Below, in pieces: positions 7,633 to 16,127 of a DNA stretch of 52,331 bases. The stretch spans positions 1-52,331 of the forward strand of contig CADEDU010000051.1 of NCBI GenBank assembly GCA_902826155.1. Direction: 5' to 3'. Numbering within the stretch: position 1 is the first letter of the stretch; each line of letters begins with the position of its first letter. The notes below the pieces were generated by a model, which saw only the letters and a list, made by a program, of their open reading frames with translations, did no database searches and was not told the DNA's origin. Source of the DNA: an uncultured beta proteobacterium. Its GTDB lineage: Bacteria > Pseudomonadota > Gammaproteobacteria > Burkholderiales > SG8-39. Both the position numbers and the translations under genes were made by a program.

Positions 7633-7665
7633 CCTTGCCTCGCTCGCCTCAGCGGCTAGGCAAGG
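7633..7665. repeat. 8-bp perfect inverted repeat with inner stem
   Basis: CCTTGCCT (7633-7640) pairs with AGGCAAGG (7658-7665). An inner CGCT/AGCG stem extends the fold. Confidence 0.6.
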
Positions 7666-7690
7666 CGAAAACCTCCAGCACACCGCCCGC

Positions 7691-7717
7691 GCGACACACC
7701 CTTGGGAGGCGTGTCGC
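7691..7717. repeat. 7-bp perfect inverted repeat
   Basis: GCGACAC (7691-7697) pairs with GTGTCGC (7711-7717), with a 13-base loop. Confidence 0.5.
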
Positions 7718-7787
7718 AGGCGGCCTCGACAGCGCATCGGGCAATCACGACTGATCGCGCGCGCGTCTGTTTCCCTTTTTCAAGAGT

Positions 7788-7827
7788 GTTCGATCGGCCT
7801 CATGCACCTCGAGGCACACGATCGAAC
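7788..7827. repeat. 40-bp two-tier inverted repeat
   Basis: GTTCGATCG (7788-7796) pairs with CGATCGAAC (7819-7827). Directly inside, GCCTC (7797-7801) pairs with GAGGC (7811-7815). Fourteen base pairs overall with a 3-base bulge. Confidence 0.65.
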
Positions 7828-7830
7828 CTG

Positions 7831-7887
7831 CGTTCGTCCGGCGCCAAGGCGGCGTTATTTGCTCGCGGTCCGCCCGGGCGACGAACG
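7831..7887. repeat. 8-bp inverted repeat with a ~41-base loop
   Basis: CGTTCGTC (7831-7838) pairs with GACGAACG (7880-7887). The loop contains GCCAAGGCGGCGTT, which resembles the direct-repeat core at 7348. Confidence 0.5.
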
Positions 7888-7962
7888 ACAGCAAGTCGCC
7901 ACCGCACGATTCCCACCACCGCAGTCCCACGGGACGTGACGACCTTCGATCTTCTAGACACA

Positions 7963-7980
7963 TCAGCGCTTTAGCGCTGA
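7963..7980. repeat. Near-perfect 18-bp palindrome
   Basis: TCAGCGCT (7963-7970), spacer TT, AGCGCTGA (7973-7980). The two-base spacer argues for a dimeric protein-binding site rather than an RNA hairpin. It lies about 415 bp upstream of the integrase. Confidence 0.6.
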
Positions 7981-8394
7981 CTTTCCACATGACGAGCACA
8001 TGATTCGACCAATTTCTCTATCCCGCGAGGGCATCGCTCGCGTTCTTGGCTGCGTTGTCCCAGCGCAGCCGGTCGGCACGTTAAACGCGCCGACTTGTTG
8101 TCGATGCATGCAGCACGCAGTCGCAGTGCGCCGTACGTATCCGCATCGACGAAAGATGCCGACGCCCTCTCGTCAACGGGCCGCCCCGCCGGCGACAAGG
8201 CGCGTTTCACTCTCGGGAATCGCTGGCTCAGCCAAGCGCCCGGGACGCTCACTTGGAGCAACAGGAATAGGTGTCTTCCTGGGCGTTACCCGGATCACCG
8301 GGATCCAGCAATGGATGCCATCGACACTGACCCGAACGGTCGGACACCGCGCAGTCGCAGCACAGATCAACCCGACATGAACGAAGGAACGATG

Positions 8395-9264
8395 ATGAAG
8401 GATCTCAACTACGAGTTGAACCGGCTACTTGAGCGCAATCGCGACGGCTCCTACGCTACCCAAGCCGAGCGCAGGAACGCACTTCGACGCATGGCCCGCG
8501 AGCTGGAGGCGCTGGGCTTCCGAAATCTGCGCGCTTCATCCCTTTCAACGAAGCACGTCGACGCCCTGATCGGGGCCTGGAGTCAGCGCCGGCTCAGCAT
8601 TGGCTCTATCAAGAACAACCTGGCGCACTTACGCTGGTGGGCCGAGCGCGTGGGCAAGGCCGCAACCGTAGCCAGCAAGAACGACATTTACGGCATCGCG
8701 CGGCGTGAATACGTGACCGACCTCTCCAAAGCACGCGACGATGAAGACGTTGCCAAGATCGATGCTATCGCCGATTTCTACGTGAAACTCGCGCTGCGCT
8801 TTCAGGTCACGTTCGGATTGCGCAAGGAAGAGTCGATGAAACTGCGGCCACGCCTTGCCGACCGCGGCGATCGGCTCTGGCTCAAAGGGAGCTGGACTAA
8901 GGGCGGACGCGAGCGCGAAATTCCAATTCGCACCGAAGCGCAACGAAGACTGCTAGAGGATGCCAAGACGTTCGCGGGTGCAGGCAGCCTGATACCACCC
9001 GAGAAGCGTTACGTCGAACAAGAAAAGCATCTCGAGCGCGTGTGCGCAAGCGCTGGCATTCACAAGATGCACGGCTTTCGGCATCGGTATGCGCAGCTTC
9101 GATATCGCGAGATGACCGGATTCGAGTGTCCCGCCGCGGGCGGAAAGGCGTCGCGGGAGTTATCGCTGGAGGAGCAGAAGCGGGTCCGAGAGGCGCGACT
9201 GATGATCGCGCTAGAGTTGGGTCACGCCAGAGAGCAAGTGACCGTGAATTATTTTGGACGCTGA
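8395..9264 (+). CDS. Island integrase (tyrosine recombinase, PF12834/PF12835-type)
   Basis: A 289-aa integrase. The N-terminal part (ELNRLLERNRDGSYATQAER, then KHVDALIGAW and IKNNLAHLRWW) matches the phage_integrase_N domain and the rest matches Integrase_1. Catalytic residues are Arg143 (FGLRKEES), Lys169, His226 and Arg229 (MHGFRHRY), His277 (LGHARE) and Tyr286 (NYFGR). It would catalyse insertion into and excision from tRNA-Pro, whose 3' end is 175 bp downstream. AAGGA six bases upstream favours the ATG at 8395; ATGs at 8392 and 8377 are alternatives. Confidence 0.9.
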   Translation: MKDLNYELNRLLERNRDGSYATQAERRNALRRMARELEALGFRNLRASSLSTKHVDALIGAWSQRRLSIGSIKNNLAHLRWWAERVGKAATVASKNDIYGIARREYVTDLSKARDDEDVAKIDAIADFYVKLALRFQVTFGLRKEESMKLRPRLADRGDRLWLKGSWTKGGREREIPIRTEAQRRLLEDAKTFAGAGSLIPPEKRYVEQEKHLERVCASAGIHKMHGFRHRYAQLRYREMTGFECPAAGGKASRELSLEEQKRVREARLMIALELGHAREQVTVNYFGR

Positions 9265-9390
9265 GCACTGCCGCCTACGATTTCAAGGCACAACGCGATG
9301 GAGCGGCACTACGACCGGCACGACTTTACGGCCCCGCGGGGCCAAGTCCAGCGCCTGTTTCGACCGTACCCGAACCCGTACCCGGAAGTG

Positions 9391-9413
9391 AAAGCGGCCG
9401 CACTTGGCGGCCG
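9391..9413 (-). terminator. Stem-loop terminator for tRNA-Pro
   Basis: Perfect stem CGGCCGC (9395-9401) and GCGGCCG (9407-9413) with a 5-base loop. On the minus strand it is followed by CTTTC, about 26 bases after the tRNA 3' end. It may also act on the integrase transcript in the other direction. Confidence 0.6.
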
Positions 9414-9439
9414 TCTCGATTCGTATCTCTTTGATTTTA

Positions 9440-9516
9440 TGGTCGGGGCGAAGTGATTCGAACACTCGACCCCCTGCACCCCATGCAGGTGCGCTACCAG
9501 GCTGCGCTACGCCCCG
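9440..9516 (-). tRNA. tRNA-Pro (anticodon GGG)
   Basis: 77 nt on the minus strand. The acceptor stem CGGGGCG pairs with CGCCCCG and ACCA is encoded. The anticodon arm CCTGC-ATGGGGT-GCAGG gives anticodon GGG, reading CCC and CCU codons. The T-arm loop TTCGAAT is intact. The 3' end points at the integrase, the usual geometry of a tRNA-integrated island, so the last bases (from about 9440) are probably the right attachment core supplied on integration. Confidence 0.95.
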
Positions 9517-9588
9517 ACTCGGCACGAAGTATATCAGCCGACCGGCATGTCCCGGCGTGTGCGGCGACTCGCGCTGCTGGCGGGGTTG

Positions 9589-10476
9589 CTACGGCGGATC
9601 GAGCGGAATGTTCCGTTCGAGCCCGAGCCTGGCCATCAGACGCATCGCGTCGAGCGGGGAGTGCGCTTTGGCGTCGTTGTCGAAGTAGCAGTAGATATCG
9701 CGCGGCCGTGAGGGTGCGGCGCTGCCTACGCGTTTCGCATCGGCGGGTTCGGCGCCGCTCGCCCAGAGCTTCAGCCTAGGTGCGATTGCACCCAGCGCGA
9801 CGTCGGTGTAGCCGTCGTCGTAGAGCTTGTTCTTGCCGTGCATGCGCAGATAGGCGAAATCGGCGGTGAGATCTTCGCTGTAGGGCCAGGTGCCGGGGCT
9901 GTCGGCGATGACGATCGCCACGTTGTGCTTGCGCAGCATCGCGATGAACGGTTCGGCGAGAAAGCTCCTATTGCGGATCTCGACGGCGTGGCGCATCGGC
10001 CGCTCGCCGTCGATCTCCAGTGCGGTGCGTCCGGCAACGTGATCGTCGTGCTGCCTGGCCAGTGCAAGTGCGGCGCCGGTGTCATGCGGGAGCAGGGCGA
10101 GAAACGCCTCGAACGTCGCCGGATCGAACGTGTAGCTCGGCGCAAACTGCCACAGGATCGGGCCGAGCTTCTCGCGCAGGTTGAATAGTCCGGAGGCGAA
10201 GAAGTTCGCGAGCGGCTTGTCGATATCGACCAGGCGTTTGATGTGCGTGATGAAGCGCGGCCCCTTGATGCTGAACACGAAGTCGTCGGGCGTTTCGGCA
10301 TGCCACTTCGCGTAGCTCTCGGGGCGCTGCAGCGAGTAGAACGAACCGTTGATCTCGATCGAGGCCAGACGCTTGGCGGCGAACTCCAGTTCGCGCCGCT
10401 GCGGCACGCCCTTGGGATAGAACGGGCCGCGCCAGTCGTCGTACTGCCAGCCGGCGATGCCGATGCGGATCGCCAT
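9589..10476 (-). CDS. DUF72 domain protein
   Basis: A 295-aa cytosolic protein that aligns by eye along its whole length with DUF72 (PF01904), a TIM-barrel family without an agreed activity. Recognisable family segments are [18 protein letters not shown] at the start, [42 protein letters not shown] and IYCYFDNDA near the end. It is the last gene of the minus-strand run after ligD, ku and the MerR/TPR gene, 11 bp from the latter, so it is probably translated from the same message. That placement suggests, but does not show, a link to DNA repair. Confidence 0.88.
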   Translation of the reverse strand: MAIRIGIAGWQYDDWRGPFYPKGVPQRRELEFAAKRLASIEINGSFYSLQRPESYAKWHAETPDDFVFSIKGPRFITHIKRLVDIDKPLANFFASGLFNLREKLGPILWQFAPSYTFDPATFEAFLALLPHDTGAALALARQHDDHVAGRTALEIDGERPMRHAVEIRNRSFLAEPFIAMLRKHNVAIVIADSPGTWPYSEDLTADFAYLRMHGKNKLYDDGYTDVALGAIAPRLKLWASGAEPADAKRVGSAAPSRPRDIYCYFDNDAKAHSPLDAMRLMARLGLERNIPLDPP

Positions 10477-10487
10477 GATCTGTCCTC

Positions 10488-11351
10488 TCAGGTTTGCTGC
10501 AGCCGCCGATAGTCGGCCAGATGTCGCAGAGCGTTCTGCTTGTCGCCGCGTGCCTCGAGCAGTCGCGCGAGGTTGTAGTGCGCATCGGCGAAACCGGTGT
10601 CGTGGCGCAACGCCTCGTCGTAGGCAGCTGCCGCGTCGGCAGGTCGGCCCAGATCCTCCAGCGCGATCGCCAGGTTGAAGTGCAGCAGCGGCTCTTCGGG
10701 AAAGTGCTCCAGCGCCTCGCGATAGATGCGCTCGGCATCAGCCGGGGCGCCCTGCGCCTGATGCATGCATCCCAGATTCACGTACGCGCCGAGATAACGG
10801 GGATCGATTTCGATCGCGCGTCGATACGCGGCCTGCCCCGCGGTGGGATCACGTGCTTCCAGCTCACAGCCGCGCTGGAACCAATGCTCGGCGCTCTCCG
10901 ACGGTGGATCGGCCTTCTTGAGAAACGCCACGTCGCCTGCGGCCGGCGCCACCTCGAAATCGAGCAGGTATTGGCCCGAGTCGGCTTGCCATTGCGTTTC
11001 GCCCCGGCGCACGACGACGCGGGTGCCCAGTGCCGAGATCCGAATCCCCGATAGCGGCAAGTTAGCCGGCAGCTCGTCGCGCAGCGCCGCGATCGATTGT
11101 CTGATTTTGCGCGGCGGCACCTTGGCGGCGGCCAGTCCTTGCGCGGTGCGCAGCAGGATCAGATCCTGAAACGAGAAGTGCAGGGTATTGCGCTTGCCGC
11201 GTGTGGGCGCGACGAATCCGGCGTCGATGAAACCCTGTACGACGGCACGCGACAGACCCAGGAGCCGCTCGATGTCGCGCAGGGTGTACTCGCCCATGAG
11301 CGTGGCAGGCGAGGAGGGCGTGTCGGGAGGTTGCAGGCCTTGCGCCGTCAA
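10488..11351 (-). CDS. MerR-type HTH plus tetratricopeptide-repeat protein
   Basis: A 287-aa protein. Residues about 20-85 form a MerR-like helix-turn-helix (YTLRDIERLLGLSRAVVQGFI, then FSFQDLILLRTAQGL). A linker with a small beta region follows. From about 150 to 285 there are at least four TPR units (AEHWFQRGCELE, AAYRRAIEIDP, AYVNLGCMHQA, LHFNLAIALEDLG, AHYNLARLLEARGD). The TPR part may form a protein-binding scaffold and the N-terminus binds DNA. The gene is 9 bp downstream of ku and 11 bp upstream of the DUF72 gene, suggesting a regulator or accessory factor of the end-joining operon. Confidence 0.85.
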   Translation of the reverse strand: MTAQGLQPPDTPSSPATLMGEYTLRDIERLLGLSRAVVQGFIDAGFVAPTRGKRNTLHFSFQDLILLRTAQGLAAAKVPPRKIRQSIAALRDELPANLPLSGIRISALGTRVVVRRGETQWQADSGQYLLDFEVAPAAGDVAFLKKADPPSESAEHWFQRGCELEARDPTAGQAAYRRAIEIDPRYLGAYVNLGCMHQAQGAPADAERIYREALEHFPEEPLLHFNLAIALEDLGRPADAAAAYDEALRHDTGFADAHYNLARLLEARGDKQNALRHLADYRRLQQT

Positions 11352-11360
11352 TGCCAGCCG

Positions 11361-12263
11361 CTAGGAGGCGGCCTTCTTGCCCCTGGTCTTGGGGGCTGCG
11401 CTGGATTGGTCGGCCTCCACGCGCTTGGGGGGCTTCCGATCGGATTGCGCCGGCTCGGTGCCGGTGCTCGCTGGCGCCGCGGGCGCGCCGCCTTTGCTCA
11501 GGCTCGCGCGCAACGCTTCCATGAGGTCGATCACTTGCGCGCCACCAGATTCCGGTTCAGCGGCGAGCGTCACCTGTTTGCCGTCGACCTTTTCCTGCAC
11601 TGCCGCCTCGATGCGCTGCTTGACTTCATCGATGTACGCCTTCGGATCGTACTGATCACTCGCGCTTTGTTCGATCAATTGGACCGCCAGGCCCAGCTCA
11701 GCGGGTTTGACGTCGGCCTTCTCGATCTCCAGATCGCTCAGTGCACGCACCTCGTCGGCGTACAGCAGCTGCTGCAGGATGAGCCCGTCATCGGTGGGCC
11801 GCACCTGCACCATGTATTGCTTGCCCTTCCAGGCCCAGCGTGCCAGCGCGCAGCGACCGGTGTCGCGCATCGCGCGGGTGAGCAGTGCGTAGGGGCGTGC
11901 GCCGCCCTTGTCCGGCGCGAGGTAGTAGGCCTTGTCGTAGTAGATCGGATCGATCGTTGCCACCGGCACGAAGGCCACGATCTCGACCGCGTGGCTGCCT
12001 TTCTCTTCGAGCGCTTTCAGCTCGTCGGCGGTGAACGTCACGTACTGGTCCTTGGCGAACTCGTAGCCTTTCACCATGTCGGCGCGCTCGACCACGATGC
12101 CTTCCTTGGCGCACAGGTACTGCTGCTTCAGGCGCGATCCGCAACCGGCGTGCAGCAGGTTGAACGACACGCCCGAGGAAGACTGGGTCGCCGAGTAGAG
12201 CTTCACCGGCACCGACACCAGGCCGAAGGTGACGGTGAGCGATGCGATCGATCGAGTGGCCAT
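11361..12263 (-). CDS. ku: Ku DNA end-binding protein (NHEJ)
   Basis: A 300-aa bacterial Ku. It forms a ring-shaped homodimer that threads onto double-strand break ends and recruits LigD. The core (about 5-195) begins RSIASLTVTFGLVSVPVKLYSAT and contains FNLLHAGCGSRLKQQY, VKGYEFAKDQYV and the central YYDKAYYLAP region typical of Ku. The C-terminal tail from about 255 is rich in Lys, Ala and Pro (PPKRVE, TRGKKAAS), the extension that in other species helps DNA threading and LigD recruitment. It lies 67 bp downstream of ligD on the same strand. Confidence 0.97.
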   Translation of the reverse strand: MATRSIASLTVTFGLVSVPVKLYSATQSSSGVSFNLLHAGCGSRLKQQYLCAKEGIVVERADMVKGYEFAKDQYVTFTADELKALEEKGSHAVEIVAFVPVATIDPIYYDKAYYLAPDKGGARPYALLTRAMRDTGRCALARWAWKGKQYMVQVRPTDDGLILQQLLYADEVRALSDLEIEKADVKPAELGLAVQLIEQSASDQYDPKAYIDEVKQRIEAAVQEKVDGKQVTLAAEPESGGAQVIDLMEALRASLSKGGAPAAPASTGTEPAQSDRKPPKRVEADQSSAAPKTRGKKAAS

Positions 12264-12330
12264 TTGGGGGATCCTTTCCGTGACGGCTGCGCGGAGGGGG
12301 GCGACACACTACCGCGAGTGGCGCGTTCGC

Positions 12331-15060
12331 TCAACCGCGTATTCCAAGGATATGGGTCAGGTTGTGCCGCGCGGCCGGAAAGTCCGCCCAGCGGTCGGCC
12401 TGCGTGCGCAGGCGCTCGAACACGCTTGGTATCCGGAAATCGCCCGGCTCGATCGAGGCCAGTTCCTCCCAGGACAAGGGCATCGAGACCCAAGCGCCGG
12501 CAATTCGCCGCGGCGAATACGCGGCCCCCAGCGTGCGCCCACGCCCGTTCATGTTGTGGTCGATGAAGATGCGGCCGGTGCGCTTGTCGACCGACCAGTC
12601 CATGGTGATATCTCGCGGATGCTGCCGCAGCAAGTGTTGCCCGACCAGTCGGCTGACCTCGCGCGCCTGCTCGGTGGTGATCGTGGGCTCGATCGGCACG
12701 AAGATGTGCAGCCCGGTCTTGCCGGTGGTCTTCACGAAGGCCTGCAGCGACATTGCGGCGAGCACGTCACGCAGATGCAATGCGACTTCGCGTGCCTTGG
12801 CGAACGCGGCGGGGTTGTACGCGGGTTCTTCGCCCTTGGCTTCGGTGCCGGCGTAGACATAGGGGTCGAGATCGAACGCGATGTAGTCGGGCCGATCGAT
12901 CACGTCGCGCCCGACGGTCGCTGTCGTGCCGCTCGCGATCGCCGGCACGCTCGCGTGGATCACGTGATATTCGAGCGCTCCCATCTGGCCGAGCCACAAC
13001 AGCGTCGCGACGTTGTTGCACAACAGATAGGGTTTGGAGGCGCGCCCGTCGTCGTTCTCGTTCTCGAAGCTCACCGTCGCAGTGAACGGCGGCAACGTCG
13101 TGCCCTCCCAGTGCTTCTGGAAGAACGATTCGCCATGAATGCCATCGGGCATGCGCACGACTGTCAGCGGCCGGTTGCGCACGTGGGTGAGCATGTGCGG
13201 CGCAGCTTGCGCGAGATAGCGCAGCAGGTGGCGCTTGGTGACCGCGGGGTTGTTCTCGGTAGCGGGCCAGAGCACCTTGTCCAGATGCGTGAGCCGGATG
13301 CGATCCGCGCCGACTGTAAGAGTGAGGCTCGCTGACGATCCGGCGAGTTGGCGCAGCACCGATTCGATCTCGTCGTCGAGGCCCCTCGCGGCCGGGGCGG
13401 CACTCGATGCGTCGCGAATGCGATCCGCGCCCGGCTCGGTACGTACGGCGGTCGCGTCGACGTCATCGCGCAGGCGCAGGAACACCGGCGCACGCAGCAG
13501 GCCGGCGTCGGTCCAGCCGGAGAACTGCACTTCGGCGACCAGGTCCGGACGTACCCATTCGATCGGCGTTTCCGATTCGGGCCGCGTTGCGAACGGCATC
13601 GTGGCGCTTTTGCGGGCGCGAAGCTGCGCACTCAACGATTCCAGCGTGCGATCGTCGAAGCCGCTGCCGACATTGCCGACCGGCTTGAGCCTGGTGTTAT
13701 CCGTCGCATCCCAGCCACCGAGCACCAGCGCACCGAAGTGCTTGCGCCGCGAGTTCTTTCCGGCCGTAAACCCGCCGATGACGAAATCGCCGGTCTGCGA
13801 GGCCTTGACCTTCAGCCAGTCATCGGAGCGTCGCCCGGCGTGGTAATGCCCCGCGCGCCGCTTGGCGAGCATGCCTTCGAATCCGGCGGCGATCGCGGCC
13901 TGATAGAGCGCGTTGCCATCGCTATCGGCGTGCACCAATTGAACCCGCGACGTGGCGAGCAGACACTGGCGCAGGTAGCGGCGGCGATCCTGGTACGGCG
14001 CCTTGCGCAGATTCACACCCAGCACGTGCAGCAGGTCGAAGGCGTAGAACACGCATGGCGTGGCGCGCTCGGCCGCTTCGATGTCGACGCCGGCGCTCAG
14101 CCGCGCGCGATTCTGCAATGCGCCGAACGAAGGGCGGCCGTCGGCAAAGGCGACGACTTCGCCATCGAGCACCATCGGCACGGCGAGTTGCAGGCGCAGG
14201 TCGGCCACGATGCCGGGAAACGATGCGGTGAGATCGATGCCGCCGCGCGAACGCAACTGCACGCGATCGCGATCGACGTAGGCGATGATCCGGTAGCCAT
14301 CCAGTTTCGGCTCGAACGACCAGGCCGGATCGGTGAATGATTTGCTTGCCTCGCCCGCCAGCATCGGCTGGAGCTTGTCCGGGAGCGACTCGGCGGTTCC
14401 GCATGCGATCAGCCGTTCCAACGCCACGCGCTCCGGTGGTGCCGAACCCGTAGTCGAACCGGAAATCGAACCGAGCGTGTGGGCCGAGAGCACCGAGCGT
14501 TCGAGTTCGGGATCAGCGGTGGCGCGCGTCGTCCAGCGATCGCGGTGCTTGAGCACCAGCCACGAGTTGTCCTTCATCCGCACCAGCGCGTACGAGCCCT
14601 TGAGCTTGGCGCCGAGCAGAAAGAAACTCAGCTTGCCTGCGGCGAGTTCGGCGCGTACGCGTTCTTGCGCCTGCTGGCGATCATTGAATGCGTACCTGGC
14701 GTCGGTGTCGGGTGAGTAGAGACCGCAATCCCACACGATCACCGATCCCGCGCCGTACTGACCTTTCGGAATCACCCCTTCAAAGGAACCGTACGCGAGC
14801 GGATGATCTTCTGTCGGCACCGCGAGATGTTTCTCCCCCGGTTGCAGCAGCATGCCTTTGGGGACGGCCCACGATAGGAACACCCCATCGAGCTCCAGGC
14901 GCAGGTCGTAGTGCAACTGGCGCGCGGCGTGTTGTTGCACGACGAACAACAGCGGGCCGGTGCGCTCGGCGAGTGACTCAGGTGCCGGCTCGGGCGTGGC
15001 ATTGAACGAGCGCTTGGCGGCGTAGTCATCCAGCGACGCTGGCCGGCTGTGCGCGCTCAC
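12331..15060 (-). CDS. ligD: Multifunctional ATP-dependent DNA ligase LigD (PE-LIG-POL)
   Basis: A 909-aa non-homologous end-joining enzyme with all three activities. The 3'-phosphoesterase domain is at about 35-170 (HAARQLHYDLRLELDG gives His44, His50 and Asp52; His86 follows). The ligase domain is at about 225-540 with the nucleotidyl lysine Lys252 in EPKLDGYR, then LDGEVVAF, FYAFDLLHV, EGMLAKRR and the OB fold. The primase-like polymerase domain is at about 600-900 with VRMPDG, HWEGTT and the metal-binding FDLDPY. The order PE-LIG-POL is that of Pseudomonas-type LigD. It trims, fills and seals breaks held by Ku. The start is 21 bp after a TRAP-type binding-protein gene. Confidence 0.97.
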   Translation of the reverse strand: MSAHSRPASLDDYAAKRSFNATPEPAPESLAERTGPLLFVVQQHAARQLHYDLRLELDGVFLSWAVPKGMLLQPGEKHLAVPTEDHPLAYGSFEGVIPKGQYGAGSVIVWDCGLYSPDTDARYAFNDRQQAQERVRAELAAGKLSFFLLGAKLKGSYALVRMKDNSWLVLKHRDRWTTRATADPELERSVLSAHTLGSISGSTTGSAPPERVALERLIACGTAESLPDKLQPMLAGEASKSFTDPAWSFEPKLDGYRIIAYVDRDRVQLRSRGGIDLTASFPGIVADLRLQLAVPMVLDGEVVAFADGRPSFGALQNRARLSAGVDIEAAERATPCVFYAFDLLHVLGVNLRKAPYQDRRRYLRQCLLATSRVQLVHADSDGNALYQAAIAAGFEGMLAKRRAGHYHAGRRSDDWLKVKASQTGDFVIGGFTAGKNSRRKHFGALVLGGWDATDNTRLKPVGNVGSGFDDRTLESLSAQLRARKSATMPFATRPESETPIEWVRPDLVAEVQFSGWTDAGLLRAPVFLRLRDDVDATAVRTEPGADRIRDASSAAPAARGLDDEIESVLRQLAGSSASLTLTVGADRIRLTHLDKVLWPATENNPAVTKRHLLRYLAQAAPHMLTHVRNRPLTVVRMPDGIHGESFFQKHWEGTTLPPFTATVSFENENDDGRASKPYLLCNNVATLLWLGQMGALEYHVIHASVPAIASGTTATVGRDVIDRPDYIAFDLDPYVYAGTEAKGEEPAYNPAAFAKAREVALHLRDVLAAMSLQAFVKTTGKTGLHIFVPIEPTITTEQAREVSRLVGQHLLRQHPRDITMDWSVDKRTGRIFIDHNMNGRGRTLGAAYSPRRIAGAWVSMPLSWEELASIEPGDFRIPSVFERLRTQADRWADFPAARHNLTHILGIRG

Positions 15061-15081
15061 GGCGACCCTGTTGCGTGCGGG

Positions 15082-15999
15082 CTATCCGCGCAACGCCCGC
15101 AACAGCGCGGGAGGCAACTGTGCCGACTCGCGTTCGACGATCGGCGCGGTGGCCGCCACGAACGCGGCGCGATCGATCGCATCGGGCGTGCGCACGTCGA
15201 CGCCGGCTGCGATGAGCTGGCGCAGGCAATCTTCGTCTTCCTGCGCGGCGAACCGGCGTTGCTGCGCGGTGGCTTCCTTCAGCGAAGCCTGGAGCGCGTC
15301 ACGCACCTTCGCAGGCCAGGATTCGTAGCGCGCCCGCTGCGCCAACACCAGCGCGGTACCGTGGAAGTGCGCGGTCATGCTCACATGCCGGTGCGTTTCG
15401 AACACCTTGAAGTTGACGGTGTTGGTGAGCGGATTCTCCTGCGCATCGACTTCACGACGCGCCACCGCGCCAGGGAAATCCTTGACGTCGATGAACTGCG
15501 GGCGCATGCCGAGCGCCCGGAACACGTCCTGATGCAGCGCGTTGTCCATCGACCTGATGCGCAGGCCCGCGCAATCACCGGGGCGAACGATCGGCAGGCG
15601 CCAATTGGTGAGGTGCCGGAAACCATTGTCCCAGTAGCCGAGCACGGCAAACGGCGTGTGCGCTGCTACCTCGCGCGCCAGCGCGCTTCCGAGTTCGCCA
15701 TCGAGTGCTGCGTAGATCGATGCCCGGTCGGCGATCTGAAACGGCAGATCGAGAATCTTGAGGCTCGGCACCCGCGCGACCAGATAGCTCGACGCGAAGT
15801 AGCACAGCTCCAACTCGCCGGTCTCGACCATCGCGAACAGATCGGTGGAATTGCGGCCGAGCTGGGTGACGTTGTCGGTCTGCTGGTAGTCGATCTCAGC
15901 GCCGAGTTCGCGCTGCAGCGCGCTGCCGAGCAGGCGTGCAGCGCGGGTGTGGACCGACTGCGGGCCCTGGTAACCGCCGAGTCGAAGCGTAGTAGGCAT
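15082..15999 (-). CDS. TRAP-transporter (DctP-type) solute-binding protein without signal peptide
   Basis: A 305-aa protein with the DctP fold: LRLGGYQGPQSVHTRAARLLG at the start, the dimer-helix region, GLRIRSMDN with the conserved arginine that holds a substrate carboxylate, and QENPLTNTVNFKVFE of the family signature. DctP proteins normally start with a secretion signal, but here the mature fold begins at residue 3 and no hydrophobic leader is visible. No DctQ or DctM membrane genes are nearby. The product would therefore be cytosolic as annotated, or uses a start I cannot see. It lies between a dehydrogenase gene and ligD on the same strand. Confidence 0.85.
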   Translation of the reverse strand: MPTTLRLGGYQGPQSVHTRAARLLGSALQRELGAEIDYQQTDNVTQLGRNSTDLFAMVETGELELCYFASSYLVARVPSLKILDLPFQIADRASIYAALDGELGSALAREVAAHTPFAVLGYWDNGFRHLTNWRLPIVRPGDCAGLRIRSMDNALHQDVFRALGMRPQFIDVKDFPGAVARREVDAQENPLTNTVNFKVFETHRHVSMTAHFHGTALVLAQRARYESWPAKVRDALQASLKEATAQQRRFAAQEDEDCLRQLIAAGVDVRTPDAIDRAAFVAATAPIVERESAQLPPALLRALRG

Positions 16000-16127
16000 T
16001 GCGGATGCTCGCGAGTCAGTGCGCCATGATGAGAGTAATGATGGGCGTCGAGATGATCGTGCGTAAGGGGGTTGTGCGTTGTGCGGCCGGCAATGCTCGT
16101 GCGGCGTGTCGGCCGCTCACCCGCTGC

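Larger units (their letters stand above)
7313..8391. other. Non-coding, inverted-repeat-rich segment (candidate centromere, origin or transfer site)
   Basis: Almost 1.1 kb without a credible gene. It contains a direct repeat CCAAGGCGTT at 7348 and 7378 (30-bp period) flanking hairpin GCGTC/GACGC, and perfect inverted repeats at 7633/7658 (8 bp), 7691/7711 (7 bp), 7788/7819 (9 bp with an inner 5-bp stem), 7831/7880 (8 bp), 7963/7973 (8 bp, 2-base spacer), 8024/8037 (6 bp) and 8072/8089 (6 bp). The integrase promoter should also lie here. No replication initiator or relaxase gene is nearby in the window. Confidence 0.6.
4368..9460. mobile_element. Genomic island core ending at tRNA-Pro (left limit unknown)
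   Basis: Contains a recombinase, an AlpA-like regulator, an actin-like segregation gene pair, a hairpin-rich non-coding segment and an integrase facing the 3' end of tRNA-Pro(GGG). Gene content and the tRNA junction indicate an integrated mobile element. The right limit is within the tRNA 3' end; the left limit given is only the first element-type gene and could lie far to the left, including the cassette array. Confidence 0.55.

Noticed and set aside
7397..8380. Several 70-130-aa frames between the ParR-position gene and the integrase
   Set aside because: They overlap in many frames, lack ribosome sites and domains, and are crossed by inverted repeats.
11097..12566. 489-aa open frame on the plus strand opposite ku
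   Set aside because: It is antisense to Ku and LigD, has no domain and shows shadow-like composition.
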